From Massilia atriviolacea (GTDB taxonomy: Bacteria > Pseudomonadota > Gammaproteobacteria > Burkholderiales > Burkholderiaceae_D), in assembly GCF_003953935.1 (NCBI RefSeq), contig NZ_RXLQ01000009.1, forward strand, positions 167,361 through 231,360: a DNA stretch of 64,000 nt. The letters run 5' to 3'. A program made the translations under genes and the position numbers. Below are positions 8,662 to 16,881 of this stretch, one piece after another (within the stretch, counting starts at the first letter, position 1; every line of letters begins with the position of its first letter). The notes beneath the pieces were generated by a model, which saw only the letters and a list, made by a program, of their open reading frames with translations, made no database searches and was not told the origin of the DNA.

Positions 8662-9084
8662 TTTTCCCTCAAGTCGTCCTGGTGTGGTCGGGTGCGTTTC
8701 AGTACTATTGTTGCCGATGCGTGGCGTTTACCGGGAAAAACGCCGATCTCCTGCTACCGTTGCCACCCGCCAATATACCCCCTAATCGTATAAGGGTAAC
8801 GTTTTGTGGTTACTGAATCAACCCGAATGTGATTTGAACCACAATATTTGTAATAAATGAGGGCGAATTCTGTATAAAGCCTCTAATTTGGCAGGCCCGG
8901 GCAGTCCGCCTGAGGAATCGCCGGGCCCATTCTGCAAGCGGATACCATGACTCTTCTCCGCTGTTACAAATTGTTGCCATGCGGACTCCAAAACCGGCGC
9001 GGAGAGGATTACCATGGTTTCGTGGTTCTCAGGCCTGGAACTCAGAACCCTCTTGCTTGTCTTACCCTACAAATGAGGTATCCC
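8662..9084. other. Intergenic region of ~420 bases with a possible structured leader
   Basis: Lies between the divergent barstar and glycine-zipper genes. It holds an AT-rich stretch (8830-8880) where promoters would be expected, for example TATAAA near 8873, although no well-spaced -35 is obvious. It also holds a GC-rich inverted repeat, GGCCCGG (8894-8900) with CCGGGCC (8921-8927), not followed by T residues. No convincing small gene was seen; an in-frame upstream extension of the next gene (from 8947) lacks coding character. Confidence 0.5.
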
Positions 9085-9618
9085 ATGAAAATGCACACCA
9101 AACTGATCGTGACGGCGCTGGGCTTGTGCTCGCTGCCCTTCGCCCAGGCGAGCGAGTTCGCCGACTATGGTCGCGTGATCCGTGTCCAGCCACGGGTCGA
9201 GCAGATCCGCCAGCCGCGCGAGGAATGCAAGACCGAGTACGTGCAGGTGCCGGTGCAGCAGGCGCCGCAGCAGCGCAGCGCGGGCGGCGCCATCATCGGC
9301 GGCATCGCCGGCGCCTTGCTGGGCAACCAGGTCGGCGGCGGCAGCGGCCGCGCGGCGGCCACGGCGGCCGGCGCGATCGCCGGCGCGGTGGTGGGCGACC
9401 GGGTCGACAATAACGGCCGCGCGGTGCAGGACCAGCCGCAGTACATGCAGGAACAGGCTGTGCGCCAGTGCCGCATGGTCGATGCCTACGAGTCGCGCAC
9501 CACCGGCTACGACGTCACCTACGACTACCGCGGCCAGACCTACACCAGCCTGATGGACCGCGACCCCGGCCAGCGCATCCGCCTGCGCGTGTCGGTCGAG
9601 CCGGAACGGGGCCAGTAA
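9085..9618 (+). CDS. Glycine-zipper 2TM-domain envelope protein
   Basis: A 177-residue exported protein. Residues 1-~20 (MKMHTKLIVTALGLCSLPFA) form a signal peptide. At ~70-110 lies a glycine-zipper stretch (GGAIIGGIAGALLGNQVGGG, then AAGAIAGAVVGDRV) typical of SlyB/Rickettsia 17-kDa-antigen-like outer-membrane-associated proteins. The C-terminal part has a conserved-looking CRMVDAYESRTTGYDVTYDYRG. There is no lipobox cysteine after the signal peptide, so it may not be a lipoprotein. GAGG sits 6 bases before the ATG at 9085; longer versions from 8947 are rejected. Confidence 0.85.
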   Translation: MKMHTKLIVTALGLCSLPFAQASEFADYGRVIRVQPRVEQIRQPREECKTEYVQVPVQQAPQQRSAGGAIIGGIAGALLGNQVGGGSGRAAATAAGAIAGAVVGDRVDNNGRAVQDQPQYMQEQAVRQCRMVDAYESRTTGYDVTYDYRGQTYTSLMDRDPGQRIRLRVSVEPERGQ

Positions 9619-9771
9619 GCGCCCGCGCAGCCGCGCATTGCCGCCCCCCGGTCCTGCCCGCCCTTGGCGCACAGGACCGGGGTGCACGGAACGCCTTTCC
9701 CGCCTCCCCCGCATTTAGCTTGCACTCCAGTAAGCCATCCACCGATAATGGGCGATCGAATCAGGCGTCCT

Positions 9772-10554
9772 ATGCTCATCAAACGAAAATCCATCGAACA
9801 GGCCGAATCTTCGCGCCGTCCAGCCCGTAAGCCCAAATTTGCGCCGGTCACCCTCTCCGAACAGGATGGCGTGCGCTACCTGCATTTCGGCACCGAATGG
9901 GTGCAGGGCGCCATGCGCATCCGCAAGCCCGACTGGCCCGAACTCGAATATGCCCAGCAAATGATGGCCTGGATGCTGTTCATCGAGGCGCCGCGCGCCA
10001 TCGCCCAGCTCGGCCTGGGCACGGCCACCCTGACCAAATACTGCTACCGCAACTTTCCCGAAGCGTCGGTCACGGCGGTCGAACTCAATCCCTCGGTGAT
10101 CGCCATCTGCGCCTCGATGTTCAAGATGCCGCCCGAGGACGCGCGCCTGCGCGTGCTGGAAATGGATGCGCTCGACTTCGTCAACGATGCCGCCAACGCC
10201 GAGGCCTTCGACGTGCTGCAATGCGACCTGTACGACGCCACCGCGCGCGGCCCGGTGCTCGACACGCCCGAGTTCTACCAGGCCTGCAACGCCTGCCTGC
10301 GCGATGGCGGCATGATGACGGTCAACCTGTTCGGCGACCATCCCAGCTTCGCGCGCAATATCAAGGCCATGAAATTTGCCTTCGACCAGGTGATCTGCCT
10401 GCCGGAAGTCCATGACGGCAATGTCGTCGCGCTGTGCTTCAGGCAGCGCCCCGCGATCGACCCGGAGGCCCTCGCCGCGCGCGCCGCACAGATCGTGGCG
10501 GCGACCAAGCTGCCGGCCAAATCCTGGGTCAAGGGTTTATTGTCGGCCAAGTAA
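9772..10554 (+). CDS. Spermidine-synthase-like SAM-fold protein
   Basis: A 260-residue Rossmann-fold protein of the spermidine/polyamine synthase-like group. It has the glycine-rich motif (AQLGLGTATLTKYCYRNFP), the acidic strand end VTAVELNPSVIAI, and FDVLQCDLYDATARGP in place of the usual DxxxxD site. Family members of this type occur in many proteobacteria without proven aminopropyltransferase activity, so it may be a methyltransferase-like enzyme. The start at 9772 (MLIKRKSIEQ) has only a weak AGG upstream; 9748 is possible. It ends six bases before the tandem repeats that lead into the next gene. Confidence 0.8.
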   Translation: MLIKRKSIEQAESSRRPARKPKFAPVTLSEQDGVRYLHFGTEWVQGAMRIRKPDWPELEYAQQMMAWMLFIEAPRAIAQLGLGTATLTKYCYRNFPEASVTAVELNPSVIAICASMFKMPPEDARLRVLEMDALDFVNDAANAEAFDVLQCDLYDATARGPVLDTPEFYQACNACLRDGGMMTVNLFGDHPSFARNIKAMKFAFDQVICLPEVHDGNVVALCFRQRPAIDPEALAARAAQIVAATKLPAKSWVKGLLSAK

Positions 10555-10560
10555 ACGACG

Positions 10561-10626
10561 TGCAGCGCCAAGACAACATGCAGCGCCAAGACAACATGCA
10601 GCGCCAAGACAACATGCAGCGCCAAG
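10561..10626 (+). repeat. 18-bp tandem repeat (3.7 copies)
   Basis: The unit TGCAGCGCCAAGACAACA occurs three times without change (10561-10578, 10579-10596, 10597-10614), followed by a 12-base partial copy (10615-10626). It sits between the stop codon at 10554 and the ribosome site of the next gene. Each unit carries an in-frame ATG and would encode MQRQDN if translated. Copy number may vary between strains. Confidence 0.95.
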
Positions 10627-10640
10627 AGGGAGACACCGGA

Positions 10641-12452
10641 TTGAACGCAGAACATCAAGAAGCCAGCGCCGCGCCCAAGCGCAGCACCCCCAAGTCGCTC
10701 GACCTGCAAGCGATTTTTTCGTGGCTGCTGGCCGACGGCATCGTGGAAAAGGCCAACGTCAAGGCCAATTTCGCCCAGGCCCAGGGCATCCTCAAGACGG
10801 CGGTCGGGTCCATGCACCCGCTTTCGGCCGTGGCCCAGTGCAAGCTGGTCTCGGCCCTGCCCCCGCAGCGCCTGCTCACGCTCGACGTGCTGACGGAATG
10901 GGCTGCAGGCAAGGTCAAGCTGCCCTTCATCCGCATCGACCCGCTCAAGATCGACTTTACCAAGGTGGCCGATGTGATGACCGCGAGCTATGCCGCGCGC
11001 TTCAACATCCTGCCGGTCGAACTGAGCGCCACGACCCTGGTGGTGGCCACCACCGATCCGTTCGCGGTCGAATGGCAAGCCGAAATCACCAAGGTGTCGC
11101 GGCGCAAGATCGAGCTGGTGATTGCCAACCCGCTGGAGATTTCGCAATATATTTCCCAGTTCTTCAGCCTGGCCAAGTCGATCAAGGACGCCAACAAGTC
11201 CAAGGGCCAGGACCTGGCGCTGCGCAATAACTTCGAACAACTGGTCGAACTCGGCAAGTCCAACAAGCTCGACGCCAACGACCAGCACGTGGTCAATATC
11301 GTCGACTGGCTGTGGCAGTACGCGTTCGAACAGCGCGCCTCGGACATCCACCTGGAACCGAAGCGCGAGATCGCCTCCGTGCGTTTCCGCATCGATGGCA
11401 TGCTGCACCAGGTCTACCAGGTGCCGGCGGTGGTGATGATCGCCATGACGGCGCGCATCAAGCTGCTCGGGCGCATGGATGTGATCGAAAAACGCCGCCC
11501 GCAGGACGGCCGCATCAAGACCCGCACCACGGGCGGCCAGGAAGTCGAGCTGCGCCTGTCGACCATGCCGACCGCTTTCGGCGAAAAGCTGGTGATGCGG
11601 ATTTTCGATCCGGAAGTGGTGGTCAAGACCTTGCCCGAACTCGGTTTCCCGCCGGACGACGCGGCGCGCTGGGACGGGCTGACCGCGCGCCCGCACGGCA
11701 TCATCCTGGTCACCGGCCCGACCGGGTCGGGCAAGACCACCACCCTGTACACGACCCTCAAGGCGCTCGCCACCAGCGAGGTGAATGTGTGCACGGTGGA
11801 AGACCCGATCGAGATGGTCGAACCCTCGTTCAACCAGATGCAGGTACAGTCCGGCCTCGACCTCGGCTTTTCCGAGGGCGTGCGGGCGCTGATGCGGCAA
11901 GATCCCGACATCATCATGGTCGGCGAGATCCGCGACCTGGCCACCGCCGAAATGGCGATCCAGGCGGCCCTGACCGGCCACCTGGTGCTGTCGACCCTGC
12001 ACACCAACGATGCGCCCTCGGCCGTGATGCGCCTGCTCGAACTGGGCGTGCCGCATTACCTGCTGGAAGCGACCCTGATCGGCATCATGGCGCAGCGCCT
12101 GGTGCGTACCCTGTGCCCGCTGTGCAAGGCGCCCGGGGGCGAGCTCAACGACGATGTGTGGGACAGCATCGGCGGCTCCTGGAACATTCCCAAGCCGGCG
12201 GTGGTGTACCGGCCGATCGGCTGTCCGGAATGCCGCCAGACGGGTTTCCGCGGCCGTACCGGGCTGTACGAGTTGCTGACGGTGACGGAAAGCTTCACCA
12301 ATATGATCGGCAAGCAGACCGACCTGGCGGCGCTGCGCAAGCAGAGCGTGGGCGACGGCATGAAGCCGCTGCGCATCGCGGGCGCCTACAAGATCATCGA
12401 GGGCACGACCACGGCCGAGGAAGTGCTGAAAGTGACGGCCAAGCTGACCTGA
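10641..12452 (+). CDS. GspE/PilB-type secretion/pilus assembly ATPase
   Basis: A ~603-residue type II secretion/type IV pilus ATPase. Visible are the N-terminal GspE/MshEN-like region (~40-150), the N2 domain (ASDIHLEPKRE...VRFRIDGML), Walker A GPTGSGKTT (~359), the Asp-box region (EDPIEM), Walker B DIIMVGEIRD (~427), the His box (LSTLHTNDAPSA) and the four zinc cysteines CPLC and CPEC (~491-533). Start: a TTG at 10641 has GAGGGAG 8 bases upstream. The ATGs at 10578, 10596 and 10614 lie inside the tandem repeats without ribosome sites, though a longer form is possible. No other pilus genes are adjacent, so the partner machine is unknown. The gene looks intact. Confidence 0.92.
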   Translation: MNAEHQEASAAPKRSTPKSLDLQAIFSWLLADGIVEKANVKANFAQAQGILKTAVGSMHPLSAVAQCKLVSALPPQRLLTLDVLTEWAAGKVKLPFIRIDPLKIDFTKVADVMTASYAARFNILPVELSATTLVVATTDPFAVEWQAEITKVSRRKIELVIANPLEISQYISQFFSLAKSIKDANKSKGQDLALRNNFEQLVELGKSNKLDANDQHVVNIVDWLWQYAFEQRASDIHLEPKREIASVRFRIDGMLHQVYQVPAVVMIAMTARIKLLGRMDVIEKRRPQDGRIKTRTTGGQEVELRLSTMPTAFGEKLVMRIFDPEVVVKTLPELGFPPDDAARWDGLTARPHGIILVTGPTGSGKTTTLYTTLKALATSEVNVCTVEDPIEMVEPSFNQMQVQSGLDLGFSEGVRALMRQDPDIIMVGEIRDLATAEMAIQAALTGHLVLSTLHTNDAPSAVMRLLELGVPHYLLEATLIGIMAQRLVRTLCPLCKAPGGELNDDVWDSIGGSWNIPKPAVVYRPIGCPECRQTGFRGRTGLYELLTVTESFTNMIGKQTDLAALRKQSVGDGMKPLRIAGAYKIIEGTTTAEEVLKVTAKLT

Positions 12453-12509
12453 CGCGCGGCCGCGCAACACCGCTTGCAAAACTTCCTAGCGGAAATCGAA
12501 ATCGCCAGC

Positions 12510-12515
12510 TATAAT
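12510..12515 (+). promoter_or_regulatory. -10 element before tRNA-Lys
   Basis: TATAAT lies 13 bases before the first tRNA and in a locally AT-rich patch. No good -35 box was found at 16-18 bases, so only the -10 is proposed. Confidence 0.45.
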
Positions 12516-12528
12516 ATTGCCTCTTTCG

Positions 12529-12604
12529 GGGTCGTTAGCTCAGCTGGTAGAGCAGCGGACTTTTAATCCGTTGGTCGCAGGTTCGAATCCCGCACGGCCT
12601 ACCA
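12529..12604 (+). tRNA. tRNA-Lys(UUU), copy 1
   Basis: A 76-base tRNA with encoded CCA: acceptor GGGTCGT/ACGGCCT, D arm GCTCAGCTGGTAGAGC, anticodon loop CTTTTAA (anticodon UUU), T loop TTCGAAT. It differs from copy 2 at one base only, C12591 instead of T, which leaves an A-C mismatch in the middle of the T stem (12579 against 12591). Confidence 0.95.
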
Positions 12605-12625
12605 CGAATTCGCAGTAAGCACATC

Positions 12626-12657
12626 AAGCAGTTGCGAGCGATCGCGCTGCTTTTTTT
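12626..12657 (+). terminator. Terminator-like hairpin between the two tRNA genes
   Basis: AAGCAG (12626-12631) pairs with CTGCTT (12647-12652), with a short inner GCG/CGC stem, followed by a run of seven T (12651-12657). It suggests the first tRNA may be transcribed on its own, or that it attenuates read-through into copy 2. Confidence 0.6.
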
Positions 12658-12678
12658 GACCGTTGTACGTTTTACCTT

Positions 12679-12754
12679 GGGTCGTTAGCTCAGCTGGTAG
12701 AGCAGCGGACTTTTAATCCGTTGGTCGCAGGTTCGAATCCTGCACGGCCTACCA
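12679..12754 (+). tRNA. tRNA-Lys(UUU), copy 2
   Basis: A 76-base tRNA identical to copy 1 except for T at 12741, which restores a fully paired T stem (GCAGG/CCTGC). Anticodon UUU, CCA encoded. The next terminator begins 14 bases downstream. Confidence 0.97.
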
Positions 12755-12767
12755 AGATACATCGAGA

Positions 12768-12799
12768 AAGCCCACGAATTTACGTTCGTGGGCTTTTTT
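12768..12799 (+). terminator. Rho-independent terminator after tRNA-Lys copy 2
   Basis: AAGCCCACGAA (12768-12778) pairs perfectly with TTCGTGGGCTT (12785-12795). The loop is 6 bases and a T tract follows to 12799. Confidence 0.9.
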
Positions 12800-13134
12800 G
12801 TTATTGGCGCAAGGTTCGCGGACATGACGATCGCCGGGAACGGCCTGCGCGAGCGGGGAGCGGACAAGCCCGTTTCCATCGCGTACCGAAACGCGGGCGA
12901 CCCGGCCACGCCCGGGATCATCGCCGACTGCGCAAAACGCGGCCCGGACGCCCTTGTGCCGGGTCAGGCGACGGGCTGCCCAGGCCATGTCAATTTTCCG
13001 GCGTCGTTAATACCGTCCTGTTTTGTGTTCTAATGCAACCTCAGAAATCTTGTCTGTAAGCCATTGCTATCGACCGCCTCGATTCGCTTCCCGAGGCCGA
13101 CTTGCGGCGATGCGAACACTTAAATGGAATCGTG
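12800..13134. other. Gene-free stretch downstream of the tRNAs
   Basis: About 335 bases between the tRNA terminator and the type VI effector gene. An 81-codon open frame (12788-13033) starts inside the terminator, has no ribosome site and no recognisable product. No integrase or repeated tRNA 3' end was seen, so there is no evidence for an integrated element here. Confidence 0.5.
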
Positions 13135-15969
13135 ATGAAAGACTGTAAGTTCTGCGACAAACAGGGATTAATGATCTTGCCGTTGCGCTATGCCGCCGTG
13201 CCGGGCGATGCCGCGAAGTCCATGCCGGCCCTGCCGGCCACCTTGGGCGACAAGGTGAGCGACCTGGTCCTCGATCATGCCAGATACGCGCCGCGGGTCC
13301 TGCGCCATGGCTACCTGTATGTACTGATCAAGCGCGCCGGCGTCCTGTACTGGGAAGCGTACAGCGTCATCGACGATGCCTTTCTGTACAAATTCCCCGC
13401 CGACACGCCACCGGCGAACATTCCCGAGTTCAGTTGCGACCGCAGCGTCTGCGGCGTCAACGCCAGCATGATCTCCATCGATAAGGTCGAGTCGGTCGAG
13501 AAGGTCTATCTGCTGTTCACGCCAAGCCCGATGACCGTGGCCAAGCTCAAGGAATACAAGAGCAAGGCCGACGACAAGGTGGCGAAGGGCCAGATGCAAG
13601 TGTTCGACCCCAAGGCCTGGGTCGGCGGCAGCACCGCACAGAAACACAGCATGAAAGCGGAGCAGCTGGAACAGCATGTGCCGGAGTTCATGCTCTACTC
13701 GCTGTACGAAAAAGCGGCCGACAGCTTTCTCGGCAAGAGCATCGCCACCCACCTGTTCAAACCGCTCAGTGCGGCGTTCGCCGGCTTGCCAGCGCCGGCG
13801 CCCGACCAGCCCGCTCCGGGCCGCCTGGGCGCGCTCAAGCACAAGATGAAACAGACCAAGGCGGCCGCCTTCGTGCTGCACGACCACATCGGCGTGACCC
13901 AGGAGTTGAACGACTTCCGCAACGCGCCGCTGGAAGGATTGCAATCCTACCTGGCCGCCACCGACGACTACGGCGCCAGCAACGAGCACCGCATGCAACT
14001 GTATGAAGCGATCGAAGAAGTCCGGGTCGGCTTCGAACAAGGCATCGTCAACGACATGCAAGAAGCGCTCGACCGGCACCGCGAAAGCAGCGCCTACCTG
14101 ACCAACAACCGGGCCAGCACCGCCAGGACCTTGCGCCAGATGGGCCGGATCGCCGAGGCCGAGTCGCTGGAAAAAGACATCGAACGCTCGAACAAGGCGC
14201 GTGAAGCGAATTACAAACGCATGATCGAGGAGAGCAAGCAGCGTGGCGCCCGGCAATGGGCCGACAAGTACGCCAGCCGCCTCGATACCGCCGAAATGGC
14301 CTTGTTCAAGAAAACGCTCGATCAGCGCTCGAACGCCGCCTTCGATACGGCCGAGAAGCGCGCTGCGGATCACCTGAAATGGTTCGAGGCCGACCGCCTG
14401 GTCGGCGCCTTCGACACCTTCGATCCCGAGTCGCAAGTGATGGGTTACGAATTTGCGATCGAAGCGGCCATCTGCAGCTTCGGCCTGTCGGGCTGCAAGG
14501 CCGGCGAAGAGAAAATCGATGGCTGGGTGCAGGCGACCAGCATCGAGCGCAAAAATCTTTACATGCGCGGCTATTATCACAACCAGGAAGCGCTGTACGC
14601 CGCCGCGAAAGAAGCCGCCGACGCGATCCGCAAGGAAGCCGGCGCGGTGACGTCTGCGTCCGAAGTTCCGGCTGCAACTTACATCAAGGCGCTCAAGGGC
14701 TTGGTGGATGGATTCAAAAAAACCGACTCGGCATTCGACGAGTGGGCGCGCAACCAGAGCAAACCGTTCTCCCAGAAATGGGTGCAACCGTCCATGTTGA
14801 GCAAACTCGGCGGCAAGTCCCATGGCCTGGAACTGATCGTATTCCATAAGATATCGGAAATCACGCGTACGGTATTCCGCGCAGGTCTGGGTGGAAAAGG
14901 CGATGCCATCCTGGTTGCCCGTCTAAGCGGGCTGCTGTTTGCGCGCATGGGCTCTGTATGCGAAAAACTGCGCATGGAGGAGCTGCTCCTCAAGATCGAC
15001 AAAAGCAAACTGGCCGATGGCTATAAGGGACGCGACGCGGACCGCAACCGCGAGCTGGCCGAGCGCAAGGCCGGGGGCAAGGCCTCCGCGCAAATCAAGA
15101 AAGAGCTCGCTCCTTCCCTGACCGACCTGGTGGCCGACGCTCAGGAGAAAAGCAAACTGTCGATCACCCGGGCCGATATTGTCGGGAAGGAGCAGATCAC
15201 CAACAACTATCACCAAACCCGGATTGGAGTCGTGCTCGGCTGCATCGAATTGATCGGCCTGGGCGAAAAAATGACGCATGCCAAGTGGGATATGAAAACT
15301 GCGCTCGAACTCAGCGGCTCGATCATGGCCGTCGGCAGCATCGTGCTCGATACCTACTACTCGGCCGCCAAATCGATTCGCGAAATCACGCCCTACAAGA
15401 ACATCAATGCGATTGCCAAGGGTGGCGACATCGTTCGTGGAGGATTCAAGCTCGGTGCCGGCGTTCTGGGCGCTGGAGCCGGTTTTTGCGGAGCGCTGCT
15501 CGACTTGGGCAAATTCAGGAAAGAAGAAGATACGATTCTCAGACGGCTCTACGGTATCCGCGCCGCGACCGGCTTTGTGAGCGCCGGATTGACGCTCGTT
15601 GCAGCTTTTTCGTACTCGGAAAACCTGATGAAACATATGGCACGCGGCTACGCCGAGCATCAGTTGCGTTACCGGCTGTATTTTAAAGCAGGGGAATACG
15701 CCCTGAAACTTGCGGTACGAGTGCGATTACTGATCTGGGTGGCGCGCCTGAACTGGATCGGGCTCGGTCTCACCGCGATTGAAATCGGATATATCCTGCT
15801 AAAGGACGACGACCTGCAAAACTGGTGCGAAAAATCCGTCTTCCGCAAGGAAAAGAAATACACAAACTGGCTCGGAAGAAGCGTCGTCAACGTCAATTTC
15901 GTCAATAGTAAATCCGAGATCGAAGAATTGGAAAAAGGTGCGCAAAGTATCGGTGTTGGAGGAAACTAG
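13135..15969 (+). CDS. Type VI secretion effector, VasX/BTH_I2691-like
   Basis: A 944-residue protein. The N-terminus (CKFCDKQGLMILPLRYAAVP) and following ~180 residues (HGYLYVLIKRAGVLYWEAYSV) match the VasX N-terminal region found in type VI secretion toxins of the VasX/BTH_I2691 group. A long helical, charged middle part (~220-690) follows. Residues ~720-905 contain four hydrophobic segments (SIMAVGSIVLDTYY, LGAGVLGAGAGFCGALL, ATGFVSAGLTLVAAF, LNWIGLGLTAIEIGYILL), as expected for a pore-forming effector acting on target membranes. The start at 13135 was chosen because the CxxC motif is N-terminal in the family; an ATG at 13102 lacks support. The downstream ATG of the probable immunity gene follows the stop codon directly. 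No other type VI genes are in the window. Confidence 0.82.
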   Translation: MKDCKFCDKQGLMILPLRYAAVPGDAAKSMPALPATLGDKVSDLVLDHARYAPRVLRHGYLYVLIKRAGVLYWEAYSVIDDAFLYKFPADTPPANIPEFSCDRSVCGVNASMISIDKVESVEKVYLLFTPSPMTVAKLKEYKSKADDKVAKGQMQVFDPKAWVGGSTAQKHSMKAEQLEQHVPEFMLYSLYEKAADSFLGKSIATHLFKPLSAAFAGLPAPAPDQPAPGRLGALKHKMKQTKAAAFVLHDHIGVTQELNDFRNAPLEGLQSYLAATDDYGASNEHRMQLYEAIEEVRVGFEQGIVNDMQEALDRHRESSAYLTNNRASTARTLRQMGRIAEAESLEKDIERSNKAREANYKRMIEESKQRGARQWADKYASRLDTAEMALFKKTLDQRSNAAFDTAEKRAADHLKWFEADRLVGAFDTFDPESQVMGYEFAIEAAICSFGLSGCKAGEEKIDGWVQATSIERKNLYMRGYYHNQEALYAAAKEAADAIRKEAGAVTSASEVPAATYIKALKGLVDGFKKTDSAFDEWARNQSKPFSQKWVQPSMLSKLGGKSHGLELIVFHKISEITRTVFRAGLGGKGDAILVARLSGLLFARMGSVCEKLRMEELLLKIDKSKLADGYKGRDADRNRELAERKAGGKASAQIKKELAPSLTDLVADAQEKSKLSITRADIVGKEQITNNYHQTRIGVVLGCIELIGLGEKMTHAKWDMKTALELSGSIMAVGSIVLDTYYSAAKSIREITPYKNINAIAKGGDIVRGGFKLGAGVLGAGAGFCGALLDLGKFRKEEDTILRRLYGIRAATGFVSAGLTLVAAFSYSENLMKHMARGYAEHQLRYRLYFKAGEYALKLAVRVRLLIWVARLNWIGLGLTAIEIGYILLKDDDLQNWCEKSVFRKEKKYTNWLGRSVVNVNFVNSKSEIEELEKGAQSIGVGGN

Positions 15970-16767
15970 ATGAGTGAGCCAATGCCGATCAAGGACAATA
16001 CATCGGATATTTTCCTGGTTGAAGGAATTCTCACCGAACTCCACGTTGCGTCAGGCAAAGAGAACCTATTGGCCCAAGTCGATCGGCACTACCGGGCGAA
16101 TAGCGTTATCACAGGCATGGGCGCGGTGGTCGGCGATATGTTCGGACAGGCCTCGGCGGCCGCCAGCGTCGCCCTGTATGACGGAGAGGAAACCGAACAC
16201 TTCCTCTGCCTGATCGGCGACACCGTCGTCGGGGGGACCTTTGCGGGCGCAAGCAAACTTCCGGTTGGCAAACATGTTAAAGCTGCCGTCCGGCAAAAGG
16301 AGACGCTTGCCAGCGCGGAGGGGATCTTGAGCGAGAGCGACGGTTTGGTATGGCTGCGCCATGCTTGGGGAGCGGCCGCGGAATCGATAGCGAATTTCAA
16401 GATTGCCGCCTGGTGTTTTGGTTTCAGTATGGTATGCGTGAGCGCCTATATACTATTTATTGGAGGAAATCCGCAAGAAAGTAAGCTGGAGAGCATTCTG
16501 TGGATCGCCTTGCCGACTGCGGCGATTTGCTTTGGCATCGCATTCTGGAATAGCGTCACCATGAATGTCCTGGCCGACCCGGCCACTGGAGCCTTTCGCG
16601 TACTCGGATTTGCCGATCCGGAAAAGGTGAATTTGAATAGCTATCAGTACGGCATAGTACACGGGCGCGCACTGCTTCATAGCGATGAAACCCGTGCAAA
16701 CCATGGCAATATTCATTGCTATAAAAAAGCGCTCGAAGATGGAAAAGTACGAATGGCGTCGACATAA
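15970..16767 (+). CDS. Two-helix membrane protein, probable immunity/partner of the type VI effector
   Basis: A 265-residue protein with an N-terminal soluble part of ~140 residues and two hydrophobic segments (~142-165, KIAAWCFGFSMVCVSAYILF; ~178-198, LWIALPTAAICFGIAFW). The ATG follows the effector stop codon with no gap, and its ribosome site (GGAGG) lies inside the effector's last codons, so translation is probably coupled. VasX-type pore formers are neutralised by membrane proteins encoded directly downstream; immunity function is inferred from this context. An alternative is an accessory or second effector protein. A decayed paralogue follows at 16882-17652. Confidence 0.75.
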   Translation: MSEPMPIKDNTSDIFLVEGILTELHVASGKENLLAQVDRHYRANSVITGMGAVVGDMFGQASAAASVALYDGEETEHFLCLIGDTVVGGTFAGASKLPVGKHVKAAVRQKETLASAEGILSESDGLVWLRHAWGAAAESIANFKIAAWCFGFSMVCVSAYILFIGGNPQESKLESILWIALPTAAICFGIAFWNSVTMNVLADPATGAFRVLGFADPEKVNLNSYQYGIVHGRALLHSDETRANHGNIHCYKKALEDGKVRMAST

Positions 16768-16881
16768 GCGCGCACTTCAACAACCATCAGCAGGGACCTC
16801 GAAAGCCGATAGCACGCGGTGCACGCGCCCTCCAAGGCAAGCCATCCTGATCACCGGTAGCCCTATGCAGAAGAAAACAGC

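Noticed and set aside
10275-12479. 734-codon open frame opposite the pilus ATPase
   Set aside because: Shadow of a conserved ATPase; its end includes translated tandem repeats (LALHVVLALHVV), not a real protein.
12788-13033. 81-codon open frame after the tRNA terminator
   Set aside because: It begins inside the terminator, has no ribosome site and shows no family resemblance.
12529-13134. tRNA-linked integration site
   Set aside because: No integrase and no duplicated tRNA 3' end beyond the two full tRNA genes were found.
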